Source: Ramlibacter tataouinensis
Lineage (GTDB): Bacteria; Pseudomonadota; Gammaproteobacteria; Burkholderiales; Burkholderiaceae_C
Reading direction: 5' to 3'
Length of the DNA: 64,000 nt
NCBI GenBank assembly: GCA_002427815.1
Contig: DIZF01000019.1
Location: 46,091 to 110,090 of the forward strand
Shown here: in pieces, positions 17,429 through 25,955 of the stretch
How the letters are laid out: each line of letters begins with the position of its first letter
Numbering within the stretch: the first letter of the stretch is position 1
The notes under the pieces: model-generated
The model's database searches: none
What the model was told of the DNA's origin: nothing
The model's input: the letters and a program-made list of their open reading frames with translations, nothing else
Program-made: the position numbers and the translations under genes

Positions 17429-18805
17429 ATGACCAACGTGCTCACGACCGACATCGCCGTGATCGGCGCCGGCACCGCCGGCATCACGGCCTTTCAGGAG
17501 ATCACCCGCGCCGGCCGGTCGGCGCTTCTGATCGACCGCGGACCACTGGGCACCACGTGCGCCCGTGTCGGCTGCATGCCGTCCAAAGCCGCTCTGCACG
17601 CGGGCCAGCAATGGGCCATCTTGCGCGAGCTGACGGCCGGCCAGGCGAAGGCAGGATGGTCGGCCGACGACCTCTGGCGCCATGCGCGCGCCACGCGCGA
17701 TGCGCTGGCCCAGGGAGCGGCCCAGCGCACCGTGACGGCGGCGGGGGACCGGCTGCTGATGGGCACGGCGCGCTTCGTCGGCCCCGACACGCTCGACGTG
17801 GACGGCCAGCGCGTTCGCGCCCGCGCCTTCGTGATCGCCACGGGATCGCGCCCGGTCGTGCCGGCACCGCTCGCGGCGCTCGGAGATCGGCTGCTGACCA
17901 CCGACACCCTGTTCGAACTGGACCGGCTGCCGCGCAGCATCGGCATTCTGGGACTGGGAGGCGTGGGCCTCGAAATGGGCGTGGCGCTGGCGCGGCTCGG
18001 TGTGCACGTGGTCGCCGCAGACCTGAAGGCGGTTGCGGCGGGCATCTCCGACCCTGCGGTGAGTGACCGGGCACTGCAGCGGTTCCGCCGCGAACTGACG
18101 ATGTGGCTGGGCCGTCCGGCCCAGGCGCAGGCAGCGGGCCAGGGCGTCCATCTGTCGAACGGCGAGTCCGGCGAAACCGTGGACATGCTGCTCGCGGCGC
18201 TCGGCCGGCGCCCGAACGTCGAGGCGCTGGCGCTGGCCGATGCCGGCGTTCCGCTCGACGCGCAGGGCCAGCCGGTGGTGGACCTGTCCACGCTACGCGC
18301 CGGTAGCGCCCCCATCTTCCTGGCCGGCGATGTCCAGCCCGACCGGCCCCTGATGCATGAAGCAGCGGACGAAGGCGTGATCGCGGCGCGCGGCGCGCTC
18401 TCGCACCTGGGCGGCCCGGCCGAGCCGCTGCCGGCGCGGCGAACACCGATCTCCATCGTCTTCAGCGATCCCGATATCGCCGCGGTGGGCGCGCCCTACG
18501 ACCGGCTGGACCTGCAGGGCACGGTAATCGGCACGGCCGAGGGATCCGGCAACGGCCGCTCCCGGATACTGGATGCGCAGGACAATCTGGTCCGCATCTA
18601 TGCGCAGCGCGGCAGCGGCGTCCTGCTCGGGGCCAGCCTGATCGCCACCCACGGCGAGCATCTGGCTCACCTGCTGGCCTGGGCCATCCAGCGCGGCGAA
18701 ACGGTCGCCACGTTGCTCACCGTGCCCTACTACCATCCGAGCATCGAGGAGATGGTGCAGTCCGCATTGAAAGATGCGGCGCGGCAGCTGACTGCGACGC
18801 ATTGA
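17429..18805 (+). CDS. Dihydrolipoyl dehydrogenase-like flavoprotein
   Basis: A 458-residue pyridine nucleotide-disulfide oxidoreductase. It has FAD binding (VIGAGTAGIT), the redox-active disulfide (C44 and C49 in TTCARVGCMPSK), the NAD site (GILGLGGVGLEMG), a second FAD motif (IFLAGDVQPDRP) and the C-terminal active-site HPSIEEM. All catalytic parts are present, so it should be active on lipoamide or another disulfide. It lies 24 bases after the molybdenum enzyme, with no dehydrogenase complex E1/E2 genes near. A role in mercuric or coenzyme-A disulfide reduction is also possible. Confidence 0.9.
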   Translation: MTNVLTTDIAVIGAGTAGITAFQEITRAGRSALLIDRGPLGTTCARVGCMPSKAALHAGQQWAILRELTAGQAKAGWSADDLWRHARATRDALAQGAAQRTVTAAGDRLLMGTARFVGPDTLDVDGQRVRARAFVIATGSRPVVPAPLAALGDRLLTTDTLFELDRLPRSIGILGLGGVGLEMGVALARLGVHVVAADLKAVAAGISDPAVSDRALQRFRRELTMWLGRPAQAQAAGQGVHLSNGESGETVDMLLAALGRRPNVEALALADAGVPLDAQGQPVVDLSTLRAGSAPIFLAGDVQPDRPLMHEAADEGVIAARGALSHLGGPAEPLPARRTPISIVFSDPDIAAVGAPYDRLDLQGTVIGTAEGSGNGRSRILDAQDNLVRIYAQRGSGVLLGASLIATHGEHLAHLLAWAIQRGETVATLLTVPYYHPSIEEMVQSALKDAARQLTATH

Positions 18806-18936
18806 CCAGAAGCGCAACGTGCCGATCCCGTGAAGGAGCTTTGCATGATTTCAGGGAGTGAAGGAAGCGCTACCGTCCAGTCGGGGGCCAGCGCTGTCAA
18901 CGCCGAGCCGCCCACTCAATTTCTGGAGAACCATCC

Positions 18937-19383
18937 TTCATCAAGCCCGTGCATGTGGGCGACACCCTGACGGTCACCGTGATGGTGACCAGACTCGATT
19001 CCGTGGACCGCCGTGTCGTGCTGCAAACGCGCTGCGTCAACCAGGCCGGCGAAACCGTCATCGATGGCCAGGCCGAGGTGATGGCGCCGGCGGACAAGCT
19101 TCGCATCCATCGCACCGATCTGCCGGAGCCGCTGCTGGCGGACAAGAACCTGCGCTACGACCAGCTTCTAGCTGCCGCCAGACGGTACCCCCGCATCCGC
19201 ATGGGCGTCGTGCATCCCTGCCGCCGCGAGGCGCTGGAAGGTGCGGTCGACGCCGCTGGCATCGTGATGGGCGCGCGTGTGCCTGTCGTGCTGACCCGCC
19301 GCGCCGATTCAACCCACTCACGTATCGCTTCGTGCGCAATCGCGCTGCTGTGGGTAAACCGCCGACCCGCGGGAGTCGCATGA
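18937..19383 (+). pseudogene. Relic of bifunctional MaoC/phosphate acetyltransferase
   Basis: Residual coding sequence of the MaoC-phosphotransacetylase fusion that normally precedes acetate kinase in Burkholderiales. The frame shows the end of a MaoC hot-dog domain (FIKPVHVGDTLTVTV, then GQAEVMAPADK), the phosphotransacetylase N-terminus (MGVVHPCRREALEGA) and, directly after it, its C-terminus (IVMGARVPVVLTRRADS, then RIASCAIALL). Most of the phosphotransacetylase core is missing, with a deletion junction near 19261, and the MaoC N-terminus is absent. The stop still overlaps the acetate kinase start (ATGA), as expected for the former operon. No activity is expected. Confidence 0.8.
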
Positions 19384-20582
19384 GCGGGGCTATCCTGGTC
19401 ATCAATTCCGGTTCGTCGAGCGTCAAGTTCGCGGCCTTCGCCGACGGCGCCGGCCCGATTCCGGAGCGGGTCGTGCACGGCGAGGTCGAAGAGATCGGCG
19501 AGTCGCCGCACCTGCTGGTATGGAGCCATGAGGGCGCGCTGCTGGAGGATCGGCTTATCGGTGCGCCGCGCGATCCGGCGGGCGCGCACGAGTCGGCGCT
19601 GCAAGAGCTGCTCGGCTGGCTGGAGCAGCACGCCGGCGTGCAGACATTGCGCGCTGTCGGGCATCGCGTCGTGCACGGAGGCGACCTCTTCATCCAGCCG
19701 ACTCGCGTCACGCCGGATGTCATTGCGCGACTGGAGGGTCTCAATTCACTGGCGCCGCTGCATCAGCCCCACAACCTGTCCGCGATGCGCGCGATTGCCC
19801 GCTTGCAGCCTGCGTTGCCGCAGATTGCCTGCTTCGATACGGCGTTCCACGCCACCCAGGCCTGGGTGGAACGGGCATTCGCGCTGCCCCGGCATCTGGG
19901 CCAGGCGGGCGTCAAGCGGTACGGATTTCACGGCCTGTCGTACGAATACATCGCCAGTGTCCTGCCCGACCATCTCGGTGAAGTCGCGGACGGCAGAGTC
20001 GTCGTGGCCCACCTCGGCAACGGCGCGAGCATGTGCGCGATGCTAGGCCGCAGGAGCGTGGCCACCACGATGAGCTTGACGGCGCTCGATGGATTGATGA
20101 TGGGGACGCGTTGCGGCAGCCTCGATCCCGGTGCCGTGCTGTACCTCATCCAGGACATGGGGATGCGTCCCGCAGAGGTGGAGAAGCTGCTTTACGAGCA
20201 GTCCGGCCTGCTCGGCGTTTCGGGCCTCTCCGCCGACATGCGGACGCTGGAGGCGAGCGCGCAGCCCCAGGCCCAGGCGGCTATCGATCTGTACGTTCAT
20301 CGCATCGCGCGGGAGCTGGGCAGCCTGGCCGCGACCTTGGGCGGAATCGATACGCTGGTCTTGACCGCCGGCATCGGTGAGCACAGCGCGGCAATTCGCG
20401 CTCGGGTGTGCCGGGACGCCGCCTGGCTGGGCCTCGAACTCGACGAGCACGCGAACGCGGCCGGAGGGCCTCGCATCAGCTCGGCTGCCAGTCGCGTGTC
20501 GGCCTGGGTCATTCCGACCAATGAAGAGCTGATGATCGCCTTGCACGTCCGGGCCCTGTTGGGTGGGCCGCACTCCGTGTAG
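19380..20582 (+). CDS. ackA: Acetate/propionate kinase
   Basis: A 400-residue kinase interconverting acetyl phosphate and acetate with ADP/ATP. It shows both family signatures, VINSGSSSVKF at the N-terminus and GVKRYGFHGLSYEYI in the middle, plus the phosphate loop (HLGNGASM) and the C-terminal GIGEHSAAIR. Length and motifs are normal, so the enzyme looks intact even though its usual partner phosphotransacetylase just upstream has collapsed. It could work with another acetyl phosphate source, for example a phosphoketolase encoded elsewhere. Confidence 0.94.
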   Translation: MSGAILVINSGSSSVKFAAFADGAGPIPERVVHGEVEEIGESPHLLVWSHEGALLEDRLIGAPRDPAGAHESALQELLGWLEQHAGVQTLRAVGHRVVHGGDLFIQPTRVTPDVIARLEGLNSLAPLHQPHNLSAMRAIARLQPALPQIACFDTAFHATQAWVERAFALPRHLGQAGVKRYGFHGLSYEYIASVLPDHLGEVADGRVVVAHLGNGASMCAMLGRRSVATTMSLTALDGLMMGTRCGSLDPGAVLYLIQDMGMRPAEVEKLLYEQSGLLGVSGLSADMRTLEASAQPQAQAAIDLYVHRIARELGSLAATLGGIDTLVLTAGIGEHSAAIRARVCRDAAWLGLELDEHANAAGGPRISSAASRVSAWVIPTNEELMIALHVRALLGGPHSV

Positions 20583-20590
20583 CCCCGCCT

Positions 20591-20607
20591 GGCCTCATCA
20601 GGAGGCC
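20591..20607. terminator. Possible hairpin between ackA and the nitroreductase relic
   Basis: A six-base perfect stem (GGCCTC and GAGGCC) with a five-base loop lies between the two convergent genes and overlaps the end of the nitroreductase frame. There is no T-run on either side, so its role as a terminator is weakly supported. Confidence 0.25.
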
Positions 20608-21247
20608 TTGCGATATCCCACGGTCTGCGACAGCATCACCTGCTGGTCATGGCTCAACCCGAGCGCGTCGCCGATCGCTGCCCGATCGATCCATGCGCGA
20701 ATGACCGTGGCCAGCCCGTTGCTAGCGGCAAACAGGTACACGTTCTGCGCAATGGCCCCCGCCGCGACGTGCGCGTACGCCTCCCGTTGCGCGACCGGCA
20801 CCAGGCCCATGCGCGCGTGATTCGCCACATAGACCAGAGGTCCAACGGCGCCTCATCGACAAAGTCCTGGTACCCCGTCACGCGTCGCACATCGGTGCCG
20901 GCGACCAGGCGCAATTCGTGTCGGGCTGCGTCGTAACGGTAGGCTCCGCCCGGCAGGGCGATGAAGACATCCACTTCCTGCGCATTCAGCGCCAAAGGCG
21001 CGGTGCGTCCCCCATCAGGGCGGTTGACACCGTAGGCGGCCCAAAGCAGGCTCGAAAGCAAAGACAAGGGCAACGGATCGGGCGCGAACTCGCGGTCGGA
21101 GCGACGGTTGACCAGCGCCTGCATCAGCGAAAGGCCACCGTCCCTTTGCGGCGGGGGCAGCACAATCGAAGTTGCGCAGGCGCCAAGGGCGGGTTGGGGC
21201 CGCAGTTTCCCCATCATCCCGAGCGCCAGTTTGGCCATGGTCGTCAT
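20598..21247 (-). pseudogene. Nitroreductase family protein, frameshifted
   Basis: A flavin-dependent nitroreductase-like (SagB/ThcOx-type) protein split by one frameshift. The first frame from 21247 runs through LVNRRSDREFAPDPLPLSLLSSLLWAAYG to EAPLDLW. The rest of the domain (ANHARMGLVP, then YAHVAAGAIAQNVYLFAASNGL and the C-terminus) continues in another frame from about 20838. Joined, the two parts give a near-normal length of about 215 residues. A change of one or two bases restores the frame, so it is either a recent pseudogene or a sequence error. Confidence 0.8.
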
Positions 21248-21398
21248 TGCGGTCCCTTCGTCGAGATGCCCTGTGGTGGGCTCATCCTATGGCGGCAAGG
21301 TCCCGCGCGGGTTTGACCCAACTCAAAGTTGAAGGTATCGGGACTCTTTTCCTGCCTCCCGCTCAGGCGGAAAACCCCGATCTCTGCGAGCATAGGGA

Positions 21399-22214
21399 AT
21401 GCTGCCGAGCTCGACCATTCCTGCGCTAAGCACCCAGGGCCTGACCCGCCGGTTCGGTGCCCACGTCGTGGTGGACGACGTCAGCCTGGTGGTGGCGGAC
21501 GGCGAAGTGTTCGGATTGCTGGGGCGCAACGGCGCCGGCAAGAGCACGCTGATCAAGATGCTCACAACGCTGTTGCCGGCATCCTCCGGCAGCGCCAGCG
21601 TCGCGGGCTTCGATGTTGCGCGCCAGGCCGCACGCATACGGCAGGTGATCGGCTATGTGCCGCAAGCCCTGTCGGCCGACGGGGAGTTGACAGGGTACGA
21701 GAACCTGCTGGTTTTCGCCCGGCTGTACGCCATTCCGCGCGCCGTGCGTTCGCAGCGCATCGCAGAGGCGCTCGAATTCATGGGCTTGAGCGAGGCCGCC
21801 CACAAACTGGTCGCCACCTATTCGGGCGGCATGATCCGGCGGCTGGAGATCGCGCAGTCCATGCTGCACCAGCCCAGGCTGCTGTTCCTGGACGAGCCGA
21901 CCGTGGGCCTCGATCCGGTCGCGCGCGACACCGTCTGGCAGCACATCAAGCAGCTGCGCGCCAGGTTCCACACCACCATTTTCATGACCACCCACTACAT
22001 GGAGGAAGCGCAGGAGTTCTGCTCGCGCATCGGCATCCTGCGCGCCGGCAAGCTCGTGGCTTGCGGCACGCTGGAGGAACTTCGTGCGGGCAGCGGCCGT
22101 GCCGGCGCCACCTTGGACGAGTTGTTCGCGCTGTACACGGGCGAATCGCTGGAAGCCGCCGGCGCTTACAACGATACGGCCAATGCGCGCCGCGCCGGCC
22201 AGCGCCTGGGCTAG
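21399..22214 (+). CDS. ABC transporter ATP-binding protein
   Basis: A 271-residue ATPase of the DrrA/NodI-type ABC-2 exporters. It shows Walker A (GRNGAGKST), the Q-loop region (YVPQALS), a signature reading YSGGMIRRLEIA in place of LSGGQ, Walker B (LLFLDEPTVGLD) and the H-loop (TTHYMEEA). It is followed at once by the permease gene. The pair probably exports a drug, lipid or polysaccharide precursor. No regulator or biosynthetic cluster is adjacent. Confidence 0.93.
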   Translation: MLPSSTIPALSTQGLTRRFGAHVVVDDVSLVVADGEVFGLLGRNGAGKSTLIKMLTTLLPASSGSASVAGFDVARQAARIRQVIGYVPQALSADGELTGYENLLVFARLYAIPRAVRSQRIAEALEFMGLSEAAHKLVATYSGGMIRRLEIAQSMLHQPRLLFLDEPTVGLDPVARDTVWQHIKQLRARFHTTIFMTTHYMEEAQEFCSRIGILRAGKLVACGTLEELRAGSGRAGATLDELFALYTGESLEAAGAYNDTANARRAGQRLG

Positions 22215-22223
22215 GTGAGTGCC

Positions 22224-23018
22224 ATGAATACCGGATTCTTCGCTCAAGCCGTTCGTTACCTGGCCACGGTCGCCGCGATCACGGGCATGGACATGCGCAA
22301 GCTGCGCCACGATCCGACCGAGCTGGTGACGCGCGCGATCCAGCCGATGCTGTGGCTGCTGGTGTTCGGACAGGTGTTCGCGCAGTCCCACAGCATCCCG
22401 ACCGGCGGCATGGACTACATGGCGTTCCTGGCGCCGGGAATCCTGGCGCAGAGCGTGCTGTTCGTCGCCATCTTCAACGGCATTTCGGTGATCTGGGAAC
22501 GGGACCTGGGCATCGTGCACAAATTCCTGGTCAGTCCGGCGCCGCGCACGGCCCTGGTGCTCGGCAAGGCGCTGGCCGCCGGCGTGCGCGCCCTGGTCCA
22601 GGCCGTGATCGTCTATGCGATCGCCGTAGCGCTCGACGTGAAGCTGACCTGGAGCCTGCCCGCGCTGCTGGGCGTGGCGGCGCTGGTGCTGCTGGGCGCC
22701 GGCCTCTTTTCGACGTTCTCGTTGATCATCGCCTGCATCGTCAAGACGCGGGAGCGTTTCATGGGCATAGGGCAGGTGCTCACGATGCCGCTGTTTTTCG
22801 CCAGCAACGCGATCTATCCGACCAGCATCATGCCGCCGTGGCTGAAGGTGGTCGCGCACGCCAATCCGTTGAGTTATCTCGTCGACGGGCTGCGCTCGAT
22901 CATGGTGGCCGACAGCGTCAGCACACTGGGGCTGGCCATGGATTTCGGCGTGCTGGCGGCCGGGCTCACGGTCCTGGTCCTGATCGGCGGCCGGATGTAC
23001 CCGCGCCTGATCATCTAG
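22224..23018 (+). CDS. ABC-2 type transporter permease
   Basis: A 264-residue integral membrane protein with about six membrane segments and the ABC-2 signature region (TMPLFFASNAIYPTSIMP, then PLSYLVDGLRSIM). It is the partner of the ATPase just upstream. The ATG at 22224 is preceded by TAGGTGAG; a GTG at 22215 is an alternative start. The family includes DrrB and NodJ; the substrate is unknown. Confidence 0.92.
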   Translation: MNTGFFAQAVRYLATVAAITGMDMRKLRHDPTELVTRAIQPMLWLLVFGQVFAQSHSIPTGGMDYMAFLAPGILAQSVLFVAIFNGISVIWERDLGIVHKFLVSPAPRTALVLGKALAAGVRALVQAVIVYAIAVALDVKLTWSLPALLGVAALVLLGAGLFSTFSLIIACIVKTRERFMGIGQVLTMPLFFASNAIYPTSIMPPWLKVVAHANPLSYLVDGLRSIMVADSVSTLGLAMDFGVLAAGLTVLVLIGGRMYPRLII

Positions 23019-23033
23019 CCACTGCCCCCCCCG

Positions 23034-25076
23034 TCACTGCAAGTGGCGCAGCAGCCGCCCGAAGAGATCGTTGACGATGTTCATCACCGGGTCGTCACGG
23101 CGCTGGGGCTGCTGCAGCGGCGGCGGCGTCCGACGCGGCCGCGGGATATCGAACTCGGCCTGCGGATCGATCCAGCGATAGCGCAGCGACTGCTGGAAGA
23201 CTTCGCCGACGATGGGCAGCGCGCTGCGTGCGCCCTGCCCCCACGGCCCCATCGCGATGTGGTTGTCGTTGTAGCCGACCCAGGCCCCGGCCACCAGCTG
23301 CGGATGCATCAGGATGAACCAGCCGTCGCTGTTGTCCTGGGTGGTGCCGGTCTTGCCCGCCACGTCCGCCTGGATGCCGTAGCGCTGGCGGATCGCCACC
23401 CCGGTGCCCTCGTCCACCACGCCGCGCATCACATTCACCAGCGTCAGCGCATGCGCCCGCGGCAGGGCCTGGTCGCCTTGCGTCGGCTCGATCCCGTGCA
23501 GGGTCTTGCCGTGCCGGTCTTCCACCCGCACCACCAGCACCGGTTCGATGTAGCTGCCGCCATTGGCGATGGTGCCGTAGGCCGCCACCATTTCCTTGAG
23601 CGTGACCGCGCTGGTGCCCAGCGCCAGCGAGGGCACCAGATCGAGCTTGCTCTGCCGCACGCCCATGGCCCGCGCCAGCTGCGCCACCTTGGCCGGCCCC
23701 ACCTGCTGCATCAGCTGGGCCGTGATGGTGTTCTTCGAAAAAACCAGGCCGTCGCGCAGGCTCGTCGGCTGGCCGCTGGGGGGCGTCACATCGCTGGGCG
23801 TCCAGACCTCGTTGCCGTTGCCCATGTTGATCGCCACCGGCTGGTCGATGAAGGTGTCCGACGGCCTGAAGCCCTGCACGAATGCGGCCCCGTACACGAA
23901 CGGCTTGAAAGTCGAGCCGGGCTGGCGCCGCGCCTGGCTCACGTGGTCGAACGGCTCGCTGGCGAAGTCCCGGCTGCCGACCCAGGCCTTGACCTGGCCG
24001 TTGCGCGGGTCCAGCGCCAGGAAGCCGGCTTGCAGCTGCGCTCGCTCCTGCCCGCGCCGGCGCTGCGCGTCCGCCAGCGACTGCAGATGCGCGGTCTGGC
24101 GCGCCACGGCCTGGTTGGCGGCCTTCTGCAGGCGCGACTGGATGGTGGTGCGCACCACCAGGCCGTCGGCGTAGATGTTGTAGCCCTCGCGATCGGCCCA
24201 CTCGATCAGCCAGCGGCGCACGAACTGCGCCACGTGCGGCGCCGGCCCGGGCGGCTCGACCTGGCGCTCGAAGTCGACGTGCAGCGGCCGCTTCTGCAAG
24301 GCCTCCAGCTGGGCCGGCTCCAGCTTGCCGTAGCGGGCCATCTGGGCCAGCACCAGATTGCGGCGGTCGAACGCCCGCTCGGGGTTGGTGACCGGGTTGA
24401 AGGCACTGGTGCCCTTGAGCATGCCGATCAGGGTGGCGCTCTCCAGCACGTCGAGCCGGTCGGCGCTCTTGTCGAAATAGGTGCGCGCGGCCATCTCGAT
24501 GCCGAACGCGTTGTAGAGGAACGGCACCGTGTTGAGGTAGGTCTCCAGGATCTCGTTCTTGGTGTAGAGCGCCTCGATCTTCAGCGCCGTGATGGCTTCC
24601 TTGGCCTTGCGATTGATCGTGGCCGCCCGGCCGATCTGCTCGGGATAGAGGTTGCGCGCCAGTTGCTGCGTGATGGTCGAGCCGCCCTGCCGCTCGCCCT
24701 TCAAGGTACTCAGCACCGCTGCCCCGGTGCGCCGGAAGTCGATGCCGTGGTGCTGGTAGAACCGGTGGTCCTCGGTCGCGATCAGCGCGTCCACCACGTG
24801 CGGCGAGATCCGGTTCAGCGGCACCCATTCCCGATTCACGCGCTTGAACTCGGCCAGCAGCACGCCGTCCGCCGACATCACCCTGGCCGGCACTTCGGAC
24901 TTCGCCCGGCGCAGGTCGCCGATGCCCGGCGTGAACGGGACCAGCAACATCAGATACAGCAGCATCAGCGCCGGCAGCACCAATGCCACCCGGACGGGAT
25001 ACCCTCTGGCGGCGTCCCGGAGGCGGCGAAGCCAGACGGCGGCGAAGGTGGTGGCGCGTTGGACGGCCGGGGTCAT
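23034..25076 (-). CDS. Class A penicillin-binding protein (PBP1-type)
   Basis: A 680-residue bifunctional peptidoglycan synthase anchored by one N-terminal membrane helix (VALVLPALMLLYLMLLVPF). The glycosyltransferase domain has the catalytic Glu in IATEDHRFYQHHGID and the GGSTITQQLARNLYP motif. The transpeptidase domain has the nucleophile in PGSTFKPF, an SKN triad and AGKTGTTQD. All active residues are present. It is shorter than MrcA and lacks an OB domain. The Pro/Arg-rich C-terminus (RPRRTPPPLQQPQRR) is low complexity. It may be an accessory PBP next to a main one elsewhere. Confidence 0.92.
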   Translation of the reverse strand: MTPAVQRATTFAAVWLRRLRDAARGYPVRVALVLPALMLLYLMLLVPFTPGIGDLRRAKSEVPARVMSADGVLLAEFKRVNREWVPLNRISPHVVDALIATEDHRFYQHHGIDFRRTGAAVLSTLKGERQGGSTITQQLARNLYPEQIGRAATINRKAKEAITALKIEALYTKNEILETYLNTVPFLYNAFGIEMAARTYFDKSADRLDVLESATLIGMLKGTSAFNPVTNPERAFDRRNLVLAQMARYGKLEPAQLEALQKRPLHVDFERQVEPPGPAPHVAQFVRRWLIEWADREGYNIYADGLVVRTTIQSRLQKAANQAVARQTAHLQSLADAQRRRGQERAQLQAGFLALDPRNGQVKAWVGSRDFASEPFDHVSQARRQPGSTFKPFVYGAAFVQGFRPSDTFIDQPVAINMGNGNEVWTPSDVTPPSGQPTSLRDGLVFSKNTITAQLMQQVGPAKVAQLARAMGVRQSKLDLVPSLALGTSAVTLKEMVAAYGTIANGGSYIEPVLVVRVEDRHGKTLHGIEPTQGDQALPRAHALTLVNVMRGVVDEGTGVAIRQRYGIQADVAGKTGTTQDNSDGWFILMHPQLVAGAWVGYNDNHIAMGPWGQGARSALPIVGEVFQQSLRYRWIDPQAEFDIPRPRRTPPPLQQPQRRDDPVMNIVNDLFGRLLRHLQ

Positions 25077-25128
25077 GGGTTAGCCTGGGTCTGGGTACAG
25101 CCGGGGGTGCAGGACGGGAGCGCGTGCC

Positions 25129-25206
25129 TCAGAACTTGAGTTCCAGCCGCAGCGCGACACGGTATTCTGGGGCCTTGCCTGGCTTGCGACTCGGTTCAAC
25201 AGCGGC
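25129..25206 (-). pseudogene. Possible 3' relic of a beta-barrel outer membrane protein
   Basis: A short open stretch of about 25 codons ending in YRVALRLELKF and a stop. An alternating hydrophobic strand with a final Phe is the typical last strand of outer membrane barrels. An in-frame stop lies just upstream, so the rest of the gene is absent. It may be a leftover of a deleted gene, or chance. Confidence 0.2.
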
Positions 25207-25307
25207 GGCACGTCATGCGGTTCGAAAAAGAGGGCCCTGGCAGGGACCATGAAACAACTCGGCCAGCGTGGTTATTTCGGTAAGATCCGAAACGGGAGGA
25301 TGGTCCC

Positions 25308-25955
25308 ATGAAAGCTGGTGCCCGATCACGAGCCAAACGGCAGTTCGGCCAGAGTACGTTGCCCCTGGGCAATCTCGACGTCGGCCAACTGCGCGACAGC
25401 ATCCAGTTCCTGCGCGGTTTCGCGCGCAACCCGGCCCAGGTCGGTTCGGTCGTGCCGAGTTCACGCCATCTCGAGCAGCGACTGGTGCGCGAGGCCCGGC
25501 TCAGTGAGGCGCGAACGGTGGTCGAGCTCGGCCCGGGCACCGGCGGCACCACGGCCGCGTTCCTGCGGGCGATGTCGCCGGTCGCCCGCCTGCTGGCAAT
25601 CGAGCTCGACCGCGAGTTCCACCGGCACCTGGGCACGTCATTGCCCGATCCCCGTCTCATCCTCGAATTGGGGAGTGCCGAGCGGCTGGCCGATTTTCTG
25701 GCCGCCCATCGGCTGCCGGCGCCCGACGCCATCGTCTCCCGCATCCCGTTTTCGACGATGCCGCCCGCCGTCTCGGATCGGGTGGCCGCCGCGATCGCAC
25801 AAGCGCTGCGCCCCGGCAGCCGCTTCGTCGCCTACCAGGTCCGCGCCCATGTCGCCGGCTTCGTGTCGCCCTATCTCGGCGAACCCGACAAGCAGTGGGA
25901 AGTGGTGAACGTGCCCCCGGTGCGCGTTTTCACCTGGGTCAAGGCCGGGCACTGA
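25308..25955 (+). CDS. Small class I methyltransferase (PmtA/KsgA-like)
   Basis: A 215-residue SAM-dependent methyltransferase. The SAM motif I is VVELGPGTGGT, with the acidic residue after strand 2 in LAIELDREF and a motif IV-like IVSRIPFSTMP. This pattern fits the phospholipid N-methyltransferases of the Sinorhizobium PmtA type, which resemble rRNA adenine dimethylases. A role in methylating phosphatidylethanolamine at the membrane is plausible but not shown. Its end overlaps the end of the convergent PdxA-like gene by 17 bases. Confidence 0.83.
   Translation: MKAGARSRAKRQFGQSTLPLGNLDVGQLRDSIQFLRGFARNPAQVGSVVPSSRHLEQRLVREARLSEARTVVELGPGTGGTTAAFLRAMSPVARLLAIELDREFHRHLGTSLPDPRLILELGSAERLADFLAAHRLPAPDAIVSRIPFSTMPPAVSDRVAAAIAQALRPGSRFVAYQVRAHVAGFVSPYLGEPDKQWEVVNVPPVRVFTWVKAGH

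Noticed and set aside
15224..18151. A 975-codon open frame on the - strand opposite the molybdenum oxidoreductase and flavoprotein
   Set aside because: It mirrors well supported genes, is rich in His, Arg, Gln and Val as mirror frames are, and has no signature.
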